Shown here: positions 47,745-58,127 of the stretch, one piece after another
Position numbering within the stretch: the first letter of the stretch is position 1
Layout of the letters: each line of letters begins with the position of its first letter
Assembly: GCF_003369915.1 (NCBI RefSeq)
Contig: NC_046674.1
Location: 1,178,001-1,242,000 of the forward strand
Source: Drosophila miranda
Taxonomy: Eukaryota; Arthropoda; Insecta; Diptera; Drosophilidae
Direction: 5' to 3'
Length of the DNA stretch: 64,000 nucleotides
Position numbers and translations under genes: made by a program
The notes under the pieces: model-generated
What the model was told of the DNA's origin: nothing
Seen by the model: the letters and a program-made list of their open reading frames with translations, nothing else
Databases searched by the model: none

Positions 47745-47812
47745 TTAAAATGAGACGGTATATTTTGGTATATTTCTGAGGGTCGACGGTATATTTTATC
47801 GATAAATCTACT
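47745..47812 (+). promoter_or_regulatory. Repeat-derived core-promoter module, locus D
   Basis: GGTATATTTT at 47757-47766, GGTATATTTC at 47767-47776, the 'tgagggtcga' linker, a third GGTATATTTT at 47788-47797 and a perfect DRE, TATCGATA, at 47797-47804. Motif 1 is lost here; the sequence after the DRE reads aatctacttatcg. It points rightward to the candidate leader exon of the glycerol-kinase-like gene. Confidence 0.6.
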
Positions 47813-47829
47813 TATCGTATATTTCACAG

Positions 47830-47999
47830 TTCCCAGGTAACAACAATAAGCAAAAAAAACAACAAAATAAGCAACAAACAAACTTGCACGTTAAACAAAC
47901 TTGCAAATAAACCATACAAAAATGTCGGATATTTAGTGAGAGCGGCCACAACCAGCTCAACTTTCCACGGCGTGGGTGCGAGAGGAGAGTGGCGGGGAG
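47830..47999 (+). other. Candidate non-coding first exon of the glycerol-kinase-like gene
   Basis: It follows the locus D promoter module and ends in a strong donor, GGCGGGGAG|GTGAGTGTAA. The only ATG (about 47921) opens a 4-codon upstream frame. The next good plus-strand acceptor before a real CDS is TTATCTTGCAG|CCAGCAGC at 52450, eight nt before the glycerol-kinase ATG. Pairing the two gives a 4.4-kb leader intron. No transcript data. Confidence 0.4.
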
Positions 48000-50900
48000 G
48001 TGAGTGTAAAACTGCTGTCTGCCGGCGCTCACGTGTTTTGTGTGCTTCCTGGCTGTGGGCTCCAAATAATAAATATATAATTCGTCAATCCTGAATGAGG
48101 TGCTAATAACTGACTTGGTTATGTCATACCCATATACTCATTAGAGCATATCTGTGAAGAGGGAATTCCCTGCCTAAGGTTAATTCAACTTTGATTACGT
48201 ATTGTTGTTGTGGGGTGTTGTCGGGCCAATCAGAATGCAGCTATTGAGGGGCCTGTCCACATGCTTACTACGAGTGAGTATATGACGTATGCAACGCAAT
48301 ACCACGCGGGTCTGTTTATTGATTTTTGCTCTCGGTGGGGCGTAGGGAAATCACGTGAGTTGGCTCTCTGTCCGCCCCCACGCTGCGATCATTGGTGCCC
48401 CATCACTGTGTCGCCAACTGTGAAAGCGGTAAGAACGCAATGCGGAAGCGAGCACTGCATTTACAATTTGTAATTGTAAATTATAATATGTACAATTTAC
48501 GTAACTAATTGACGACAAGTGTTATATACAGTTCGAAATATCAACAAAGGGGCTGCGCCTTTAATGAGTCTGTGTCTGTCTCTCTTTGTGTGTGTGTCCC
48601 TCCCTCTATCAACACGTGTGCTTATAATTAAAGATGCGACTGTCCGATTAGAAGTCGCCGACGCCACAGTTGAAACCCAACTCGCGTGACCTTTGACCTG
48701 GCGTGATAGAATATAAACCTCATGTTTCGGTCGATTCAGCTACATACATACATATGTACTCATCAGTTATCAAATGTCAGCAAAAACAAGTTAAATTACA
48801 ATCGTGGCAAAATGTACAACAACAGCCGTTCGTCAACAGTCAACAGTGATGGGAGACAATTTTATCAATGGCCAACAAAATTTTTCTGCAATCCGATCGA
48901 AGTATGTACATATGTAGGTAGCAAGTTTTTTCATACGATTTGCGATATGGTGCCATATGATAAGGCAGCTATATATAGCCAGCCGCCCCCCATTGCTCAT
49001 ATATGTAATTGTGTAATTATGCATGTGAATAGTGGATTGCACACAGTTGACTGAACCTTTGATCCCCGAGGGAAGGGAATGACTTATCGCATTCATATGC
49101 ACCTGCACTCATGTTCGTTGGACTTTTCTGAGCATCGAACTATAGCGAAGGAAACCTTTATGCAGAGTTCTACATAATGGGGAATGCAAATAAGAACGTA
49201 TTGCTGCGACTTGTTTACTCCAAGCTTTTGATATCGTAATCACTCGGATTACGATATTCTCTACAGTGAATACTCTGCTCAGCGGACACTTTTAGTCACA
49301 GTCATGATTTTGCAACAGCATCAACAAGAAGCAATCCGATCCGCAAGCGAGCATCCACTGTACATATTTTGTAGACACAAAAGACACATCAAGGAACACA
49401 CAATTCATTATACCTCTTGCTGGCAATCAGGCAGACTCGACCTGTCCTACACCCTATACAGAAAAGCTAATAGATGACAGATAAGACTTAAGTGTCAGCT
49501 TTTGTCCCATATACCCCACACTCTTACTCCATTGGGGCAACAGTTCAGGCCATTAAGCCTTCAACCCAAATTGCTTTCGTTTGTGGGCCAATACACGAAC
49601 ACTACGTATACAAACATATGTATTGCTTGTACGATGTATATGATGTATTCATGAGTTATACACGCTGACATTTCCAGATTATAGACATTCGTTTTAATGA
49701 AGTCGCTCCGATCACACAGTGATTATATTAAGTTCGCTTCAGTCGCCGACTTTGTGTCTCCGTTTATGTAAGAAAACACACTCCCCCGTTTCCTTTTTGT
49801 AAACAAAAGTTGAATGGATTCACAAATATTCAAATATTATACTCATAATTTGCATTTGACTTTTTCTTTCATTTTCGCTTTGCTTTGTTTCTGAATTTGT
49901 CATCCGAATAACGCAGATTCTTTCTTTACTGCCCTGGCCGTCAATGGAATATTTTTATAATGGCCTGTCTATTTATAGAAGAACATTGGCCCAGAAGCTG
50001 TATGACTGAATGAACGGCCGCCCACACGTGAGCTTACATACAAATATATGTACATAGATGATTTTTCGAAAGAATTCATGTGTGGAGGGAGGTCTATCAT
50101 ATCGTATCAAACATACATTTAGCGGAATAATTTCCGCACTAAAGAACAATAATTATTGTACAGTTTATAATCGTGCGAACAAAGGGTAATATTCTGTTCT
50201 CATGTACATATATGCAAATCGAATCTATATAAATGCCTGAACAAGCTCTAATTGCATCGTAAACATGGTTAACAATATCATGGGGAGTGCAGTTAGGTAC
50301 AGTGGGCAATTGTACAAGTAAATTTAGTGTGTAACAGGCCATTGTTCCGTTTGACACATATGTATGGGTAGAGCGTCATCCGATTGAGAGTAATCCGATA
50401 GAATGAGAACCAACCTATCCATTCAATCGATTTCTAAAACAAATCAAATTTGACCACTGTCTCTCGGTAGATCCGTCTGGCAAGATGCAAATGTGTACGG
50501 CGGGTTTTTTAAATGCCAAGGCTGCCGCCACCATCGTCTGTCTGTCGCCGGTCGCCGGTCGCCTGTCACAACCAGTTGGCAGTTTATTGCACCGAGAAGA
50601 GCCTCTTCTAGCGCTGCCACCCACAAGAGGAGGGAGACCCCGCAATGCCGCAGCTGCCCGCTCCACCCTCTCCACTCTCCTCTACCGGCTGTGGGGCCCG
50701 TCTTATCAGCTGTTGCTGCCACCAGTTTCATTTTATTTGGCCTGCTGCGATGGCTAGTACTGAATACTTCGGCAATTGGCTTCGTGTCAATACACAATGT
50801 ATGTACATATAGGGGGGAACGCACACTCGTGTGGAGGCCTGGGGATCTGTATTTGTTAGTTTGTTTTCAATACACACTTGCCGATAGAGTAGTATATTGA

Positions 50901-52449
50901 AAGCTCTTTCGATGTATTTTCAGTGCGCTGCCGCGCCTTCGCCTTGATAGCGACGATGGATTTTTGACTTTCAGATACAATTTGGCGCTTGCTACGAACG
51001 GTTCGGTTGTTTTCCATTTTGTCGCGCGCGTAACGTACTCTTTACACCACATAGGAAAATCGCAACGGCTCTCTCTTTCTTCCGCTGCTCTTTTTTTTTT
51101 CTACACCTTAAAATATATAGGTATATGTTATATTTGAACAAGTGCTGAACTCTCTCTCCGCATCGGTGTTATCAAGAGGAAGTACCGCCAAACAATCGAA
51201 TATTCGAATATCAAATGTGCGTACAATTCGAAGTGGAGCTAACGACCATCCAAAGTCTATCAATTCATCAAGCACCCAATCACCGAATCGAATGCTTGTT
51301 ATCATTCGGATGTTATGCACCCGTAATTGTTTCATTGTACATAGTACCTTTTTTTTGGTGGGTTGAAATGGCGGTTAGGGTATAACCTACGCCGGTCGTC
51401 AGGGGATTGCGTGCTCTCCCATACATATCTAATCAAGGATTGTCGCTAGACGGCAGACTACATAGCAATAAAAGCCCACAAACAAATACAGAATGTTTCA
51501 AACCTCTCTTATCTGGAGATCTGGATGATTTTGTAAAGCCCTGTTCAATCCGGAACCTTCGAAATAGTGGAAAAGTTTCCAATATAAACTCAATCGGCTT
51601 GTACGATTATTTCTGCTCCGTTTGACGCACTGAAAGTTCGGGGGGAAATAATCAAATTTAATGGTTGACACAACCCATGTACCCTCTGTCTATATAATAT
51701 ATTGTATATATGTATAGAGTTAATCATTCAGTGCACTCAATCATCGCGCTGTTATCTCCCTAAGCACTTGACCTTGTCGCCGGGACCTGCGATCACAAAA
51801 TACCCAACAGTTGACCATAATTTATGGACTGGAATTCGCTTTGCACCACAAATGGCACTCCGCAGAGAGTCACAGAGAGACACTGGGGGAAGAGAACTGA
51901 ACCCAAGCGATGATAAGTCTTTTGGTGGCATAGGCATTGGCACAGTGTCTGTGTGTGAGTCGAAAGAGGGCTCGACCGTTAGACCGGCGACGAAATCAAG
52001 CCCCCCACCGCACACAGACGCCACAGCCGGGTACAAAGTCAAACAACAGCGGCAACAGTCCGTCCTCCAGCCAAATGGGATTAGATTTCGGTACACAAAC
52101 AAAGATCTGTGTATGTATATCTTGGGTGCGCTGTTCCGAAGATCATTATCATCCCATTTTTGGGTGTGAAACACAGGTTTTGTTACACCTTACCTTATCT
52201 GGATGACTGTTATCCCACACTGATTGATCTTGTAGCCGGAATAAGCGATCTTTATCTATCTAGTCCTGCCATAAATCACTGTGTTCCTATCAACAGATCC
52301 ATGTTTCATCCCATAAATTACATGTATACTTCCCTGAACAATGAACCCTGTCCAAAAGGAAATTATGCAATAATGGGGTGTTGCCTTGCCTTTCATGACT
52401 GCCCGAATGAATGGTTATCTAATCGGCCGCCTGCGACTCTTATCTTGCA
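48000..52449 (+). other. Probable leader intron of the glycerol-kinase-like gene; one doubtful small exon
   Basis: Mostly AT-rich with no recognisable protein. At 48712-48717 a TATAAA lies 26 nt before TCAGCT (A at 48738), and an ATG at 48812 opens a 30-codon exon (MYNNSRSSTVNSDG...) ending in a GTATGT donor at 48902. It would not join in frame to 52450. A second promoter here is possible but weak. Frames at 50485-50900 and 51702-52169 look random. Confidence 0.35.
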
Positions 52450-52458
52450 GCCAGCAGC

Positions 52459-54258
52459 ATGACGGAGGGCAAGAACATACCCAACTCCAGCGCGGATGTG
52501 CCGTTCCGCAGCAAGGAGCTGCGCAAGCAGTCGCTGATCCAACACACGGGCCTGGTGGGCGTCATCGACGAGGGCACCAAGACCATCGGCTTCTCCATTT
52601 ACACGACGCCCGACTTCAAGGAGATCGCCGCTCATCGAGTGGAGCTGAGCGTGATAACGCCCCAGGATGGCTGGTACGAGCAGGATCCGCTGGAGATCAT
52701 GGCATCGATCAACAAGTGTGCCGAGGAGGCCATCAAGCAGCTGCCAGAGCAGGGCTTCAGCGCCAGCGACATTGCCTCCGTGGGCATCACTAACCAGCGC
52801 GAGACGACTATCGTCTGGGACGCCGTCACAGGCAAGCCGCTGTACAATGCGATCGTGTGGAAGGATATACGCACCAGCAGCACCGTGGATCAGATCGTGG
52901 CTAAGGTGCAGGACCCGAATCATTTCCGCAATATCACTGGCTTGCCGATCTCCACGTACTTCTCGGCCCTGAAGATCCGCTGGCTGAAGGACAACGTGCC
53001 CGAGGTGCGGCAGGCCATCCGCGGAAAGCGCTGCAAGGCGGGCACCGTCGACAGTTGGATTGTGTGGAATCTGACGAACGGTAAGAGTTCCCGATCTCCC
53101 TTTTGGTGATTGGTCTTTAAACTTAAATGGGACTCCTCTTACTTTTTAGGTGCCCTTCACATCACGGACGTGACGAATGCCTCGCGCACGCTGCTCATGA
53201 ACCTCGAAACCCAGAACTGGGACCCCGTGCTGCTGAAGACGTTCGCTATCAAGGAGGATATGCTGCCCACCATCCGCAGCTGCTCGGAGATCTTTGGTAA
53301 GATAACCTCGGAACGGAGTCCCCTGCGCGGCATGACGCTCAGCGGGATCATGGGGAACCAGCAGGCCTCGCTGCTAGGCCAGATGTGCGTCAAGCCGGGC
53401 CAGACCAAGAACACGTATCGCTCTGGCTGCTTCTTGCTTTGCAACACGGGCGACAAGCCCGTCTTTTCGCGCCACGGACTGCTGACCACCGTAGCTTATA
53501 AGCTGGGACCGCAGTCGCCCACGATCTACGCCATCGAAGGAGCCGTGTCCGTGGCCGGACATGCCCTGTCCTGGTTGCAGAGTAAAGTGCGCATTCTGCC
53601 CGACTCCCGGGACGCCGAGAAGTACGCCGAGATGGTGCCCACGTCAGGGGATGTCTACTTTGTGCCCGCCTTCACCGGGCTGTACGCTCCCTACTGGCGC
53701 CAGAATGCGCGTGGCATAATCATCGGTCTGACGCAGTTCACGCGAAAGAACCACATTGTGAGAGCGGCACTTGAGAGCATCTGCTTCCAGACACGCGACA
53801 TCCTCGAGTGCATGCATCAGGAGTGCGGCTACGAGATCAACAAGCTGCATGCCGATGGCAAGCTCACGACGAACAACCTGCTGATGCAGCTCCAGGCAGA
53901 CACCATCGGCATGCCCGTGTTCCGCTCCCAGCTGATGGACTCGACGGCCTTCGGGGCGGCCATGTGCGCCGCCCAGGCGGAGGGCATTGATCTGTGCAAG
54001 TTTGAGCCGGAGAAGCGCTACTACGAGAACGTGCACTACGACACGTTCCTGGCCACCACCACGGATGTGGAGCGAAAGGAGCGCTACGGCAAGTGGAAGC
54101 GGGCCGTCGAACGTAGTCTTGGGTGGGTCATCAAGCAGAAGAAGACGCGCGAGCACACCGAGGAGAACTACCGCATGCTGTCGTCGCTCCCAGCGAGTAT
54201 ATTCCTCATCAGCAGTTTTGCGATGCTGGTGCACTCATTTGCAGCGACCTCCCAGTAG
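52459..54258 (+). CDS. Glycerol-kinase-like FGGY protein with altered active site
   Basis: Exons 52459-53080 and 53150-54258 (AACG|GTAAGA, TTTTAG|GTG), 576 aa, colinear with human GK. The FGGY fold is complete: N-terminal domain (GITNQRETTIVWD, IVWKDIRT, TGLPISTYFSALKIRW) and C-terminal domain (NTYRSGCFLLCNTGDK, FSGLY-like AFTGLYAPYW, signature GIIIGLTQFTRKNHIVRAAL). The C-terminal tail (SIFLISSFAMLVHSF) is a membrane-anchor-like segment, as in mitochondrial-outer-membrane GK isoforms. Key changes: the catalytic Asp of GDQ is Asn (IMGNQQASLLG), the phosphate-binding DQGTTSTR-type loop is DEGTKTIG, and the nucleotide loop VDGGMT is ADGKLT. Glycerol-contact Arg-Glu, Trp and Tyr are kept. It may bind glycerol without phosphorylating it. 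AATAAA is at 54688-54693. Confidence 0.9.
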
Positions 54259-56205
54259 CACTGCCAATCCTTTCGTTCCCACTCCATGACATTTCGATCG
54301 GTTCTCGGTTGTGATAATAACTATTCTTCCTTTTACACTGTATGTTTGTACATAGATAGCTCTTCAGGAAATCCCCTCTAAAGGGTCTAAAGAGAGAGAT
54401 GGTTGAACGTGCTTTAAACTATGCAAATAGTTACCATAGCCTACGACCTCTAATCTTAGGCAGAAAGTCATTTGCTCTAACCTATTTTAAGTAAACTGTA
54501 TCATTTAGCCTGTGTTTATTTTATCGTCCCTCTTCCCAGGTGCGTGTCCTACACCCCCCCGCTTTATCAACGAAATTGTATATAGCCAAAGGGCACAACG
54601 ACTCTTAAAATAAGTAGGTATCCCACCCCACCCCAGCCCATATTTGTACGAGTACGTTTATATGTATAGTGATTACGTCCCCTAACTAATAAACATTGCG
54701 ATTTACCAAGAATTCTCTCATAATCTCTCTATCGGTGATTAGGCCTTTTCCGTTTTCTGTGATAATATGAATAGAACAAAGCTGGAAAAGGGGGTTCAAA
54801 CCGAAGAACTCTTCGAACTCGTGATATGGATGAGATTAGCTTCGATAACAGCATTGGTATTGGTACCAGCATATACGTATGTATGTACATGCATTATATT
54901 TAATGTCTCTTCTTGTTGCTGCTTTTCTTTTCTCGAATGAAAGACTCATCTCTTTCTACATCATTTTTGTTAGCTTTTTGCAATATTTCAATCTCCCTTC
55001 AGGTGGGGTCCCCTGTCAGTATCTACCGTGCTATCAGCGAACGGAAATGTCAACAACAGGCAAATATTTATGACTAAAGTAATCGATTGATTAATAGATG
55101 GTGGGTGTGCCTGTACTCAATGGGAAGGGGTATTTTTTGGTGAAACAAATGATTGGCAATTTTAAGGTGTGTCGCCCATGGAGCTTGTCCCCGTAGATAT
55201 CGGATTACAGAAATAGAATAAAGTAATCTACGTTGTTGTTGGCTTGGCTAACAGGTAATCTTTGGGGAATCTGAGAGAAATTAGTTTCCCGCGTTTGTAC
55301 GGTACGAAGCTCCTCCAGGTGTATCACCTGCCGAATCCGAATCAGGCAGTGGGCCGATTCCAATGATAATCCTCAGTGGAGGATGGTTTCACCGTCATGA
55401 ATATGGCCCGGAAAGGGTTCGGCAGTGCTCCTGGAAGAGCACATGGTAATGATTGACACCATCGTGGACAGTGAAGCCTCTACAATGGCATCTATGGGGC
55501 CTGGAGCTGATCGAATCCTTTCCCCATTCTAAAGAAATCGTTGGGAATCGTTGCAACTGTCTGTGGAGATTATGTATGGCGCTTTAGATATGAGTATAGG
55601 TCCTGTCGACCATAGCCAGTGTGTACTGTAAGATGGATCACATTTAAATTGGTTCTCACACACACGCACACTTGTATGGATGAGAGCTCCAACAACAACA
55701 AGCCCTTGCTCACACTCACATCCAGGTAGATCCAGGTAAAAGAAAAAAAGGTAACAAGATCCATACAAAGAAATTGATTTTCTCTGTTCGGGGCTGCGGG
55801 TCTGCACATACATACATTCAAAAATTTTACTGAATCAGTGCAGCAACAACACAACAACAACCGAGGCACAAGAACCGGAATCCGTTTGATGTTGAAGCGC
55901 GCACGCGCACCTTTTGGGTCTTCAAACAGGCAACACAACAACAAAATACACACCCATGGACACACGGACACAGGATGTGTGTGTGGGTGTGAGTTGGTTG
56001 AGCTCGAACCGATTTGATTCCCATCGCAACAGGTTCGTTCGATCATTTGCAGTGCCAGTGCTGCCACTATGTTTCAGTAAAATCAAGCTAGATTGACTGA
56101 AAGGGAGGCACAAAAATAAAAACAGCTGAAAAGAAGCCAATACCAAATTAATGATTCTTCTGAATACAATAAATGCCAAATAATGGGTGCAATAAGCCTA
56201 TAATC
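54259..56205. other. 3' UTR of the glycerol-kinase-like gene, then intergenic
   Basis: The 3' UTR runs to about 54710. 54720-55280 is AT-rich with nothing recognised. 55290-55540 is less AT-rich and looks like old coding DNA: short open stretches such as TKLLQVYHLPNPNQAVGRF and VEDGFTVMNMARKGFGSAPG occur in different frames with stops between. No parent gene is recognised. 55560-56200 shows nothing but short CA and CAA tracts. Confidence 0.4.
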
Positions 56206-56210
56206 AATCA

Positions 56211-56233
56211 ATCGATAAGCAAAAGAAATCGAT
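56211..56233. promoter_or_regulatory. Pair of DRE-like sites upstream of the ENTREP-like gene
   Basis: AATCGATAA (ATCGAT at 56211-56216) and AATCGATAC (ATCGAT at 56228-56233), about 100-120 nt before a probable start region near 56320-56350. The leader up to the ATG at 56723 would be about 400 nt. Confidence 0.4.
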
Positions 56234-56722
56234 ACGCAAAAAAAGCCACACTGAGCGCTGTGTTAAATTTTTTCCCGCTATTTTTCTTTGAAAAAAAGCT
56301 AATTTGGCAACACTGATCGTTTGTTCTTCCGTGCAAAGCCGCAGCCGCGGTTCTGTCGTCAATCGTGTTCGAGTTGCGTGCGCGGTTTGTTGGGTTTTTC
56401 GAATGGTGTTTTGGATTGGATTGGCTGCGGATCGTCTCTTTTTTTGTTGTTGCTTTTTTCGAGTGTGTGCCTTGTTTATGTTAATGTGAAGCGATAATTA
56501 TTTATTTATTCCAAATGCTGGCAAATATTGCAGAATTAGCAATAAGTTTGGTCAATTTACGGTGCTGGAAATTGGAAGCGTGAGACCGATCCGCACACTC
56601 ATTATGGAGCACGGTTGTATGTGTGCGTGCCAGTGGTGGTATGCAACATAAATAAGCATTTGGAAGCTAAAGGGTCAAACCGGTTTAACCAACGCAGACG
56701 CCACTGGGGGCACCACTTAGTC

Positions 56723-58096
56723 ATGGAGGAGGAGGCAACATCATCCACAACAGCAGCAGCAACAACAACTGCAGCAGCAGCAGCAGCAGCAGCAGGAACA
56801 TCAGCATCCTTGCAACGTGTCGGCTCTCAAGCGAGTCTAGAACAGGCGTCGCCCATGTCCCCCAGCCAGGTGGTTGCACCGGCTCCCCATCACTATCATT
56901 ACATACAATATCCGGCGCACTATCACCAGCCGCAGATGCCGATGCAGTTGCAGCCGCAGATCCAGCAGACGGGCAGCCAATGCCAATGCCCCTGCTCCTG
57001 TGGCCGGGCGCCACAGATGCCCCAACTGCCGCCGCAGCAGCAGCAGCATCCATCGCAGAACGGCTCCATGGCTGTGGCGGTGCTGGTGCACCAACAGGCC
57101 TCTGTTCCAGCCGCTGATCAATCGACGCCACTCAAGACGCAGTCGGCCCAGTCCCTGCTCAACCACTCCTACCAGGCGCTGCACGAGGAGCAGCAGCAGC
57201 AGCAGCAGAGGGATCGGCTCAATCTCCAGCTGGACACGTCGGTGGGAGCCGGCAGCTGTGACTGCGACCTGGAGTGCAGCTGTGCCGCCAACGGAGGCTC
57301 TTCCCTGGCCCAGCACAAGCGCAGCCTGCTGGCGGATGCCATGCTCGGCGCGGACGAGATCACGGTCAGCGAATCCGACAACAACAGCACAATGATCAAG
57401 AAGAAGAAGCCCCGCTCCAGTGCCGGGCAGCTGCCGCCCAAGACTCAGCCCACGGGCGACAGCTGCAACGACATTTACCACGACACGGAGCTGGATGGGG
57501 CAGGAGGTTCTGTGCCCTCCTCAGGAGGAGGCGGCTCCCGCGGCAGAAAGTCCCAGAATCTAGACGACAACCGTCCGCCCCTGCCGCCACGCCCACCGCC
57601 CAGGCCACGCAGCAACGGAAATGGATCCATAGGTGAGTGGCCAGCATCGCATCGCATCAGCATCAGCTTCAGCATCAGTGGTGCCCAAATGAATCACTTA
57701 TCCCCCTTGGGGGCTAGTCACAGATTTGTCACCCTTTTTTCGGTGGCATCCGCCCAGCATCCCAGCATCCGCCTGGTCCCGATGCTTCCTCATCCGCATA
57801 TCTGGCCCTGCCAGCGCCTGCGCCTAGCCGCCATCTCTCTCGCTGCCACGCTCTGAGAGAGCTGTTGCAGGTCCAAATATTCGCTTGGGGGATGGTTCCT
57901 TGGATGGATGGTTGGAAGTGTGTTAATGTCAGTCGGGATTTTCAGTTGACACCGTTCCGTTCCCGTTATTGCAACAACGCACTCTCCCCAAAGCACATCC
58001 GCAGGTCCCAGCTTTTCCGTACCCCCGCTCCTGCCTCTGCCTCCGCCTCTGCTTCCCGCCTCTCGGTTCGCGCAGCTGCCAGCAGCAGCACCAGTA

Positions 58097-58127
<31 letters not shown>

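Noticed and set aside
56615-56722. N-terminal extension of the ENTREP-like protein (YVCVPVVVCNINK...)
   Set aside because: The frame upstream of 56723 opens with TTG and has no ATG; the first in-frame ATG is at 56723.
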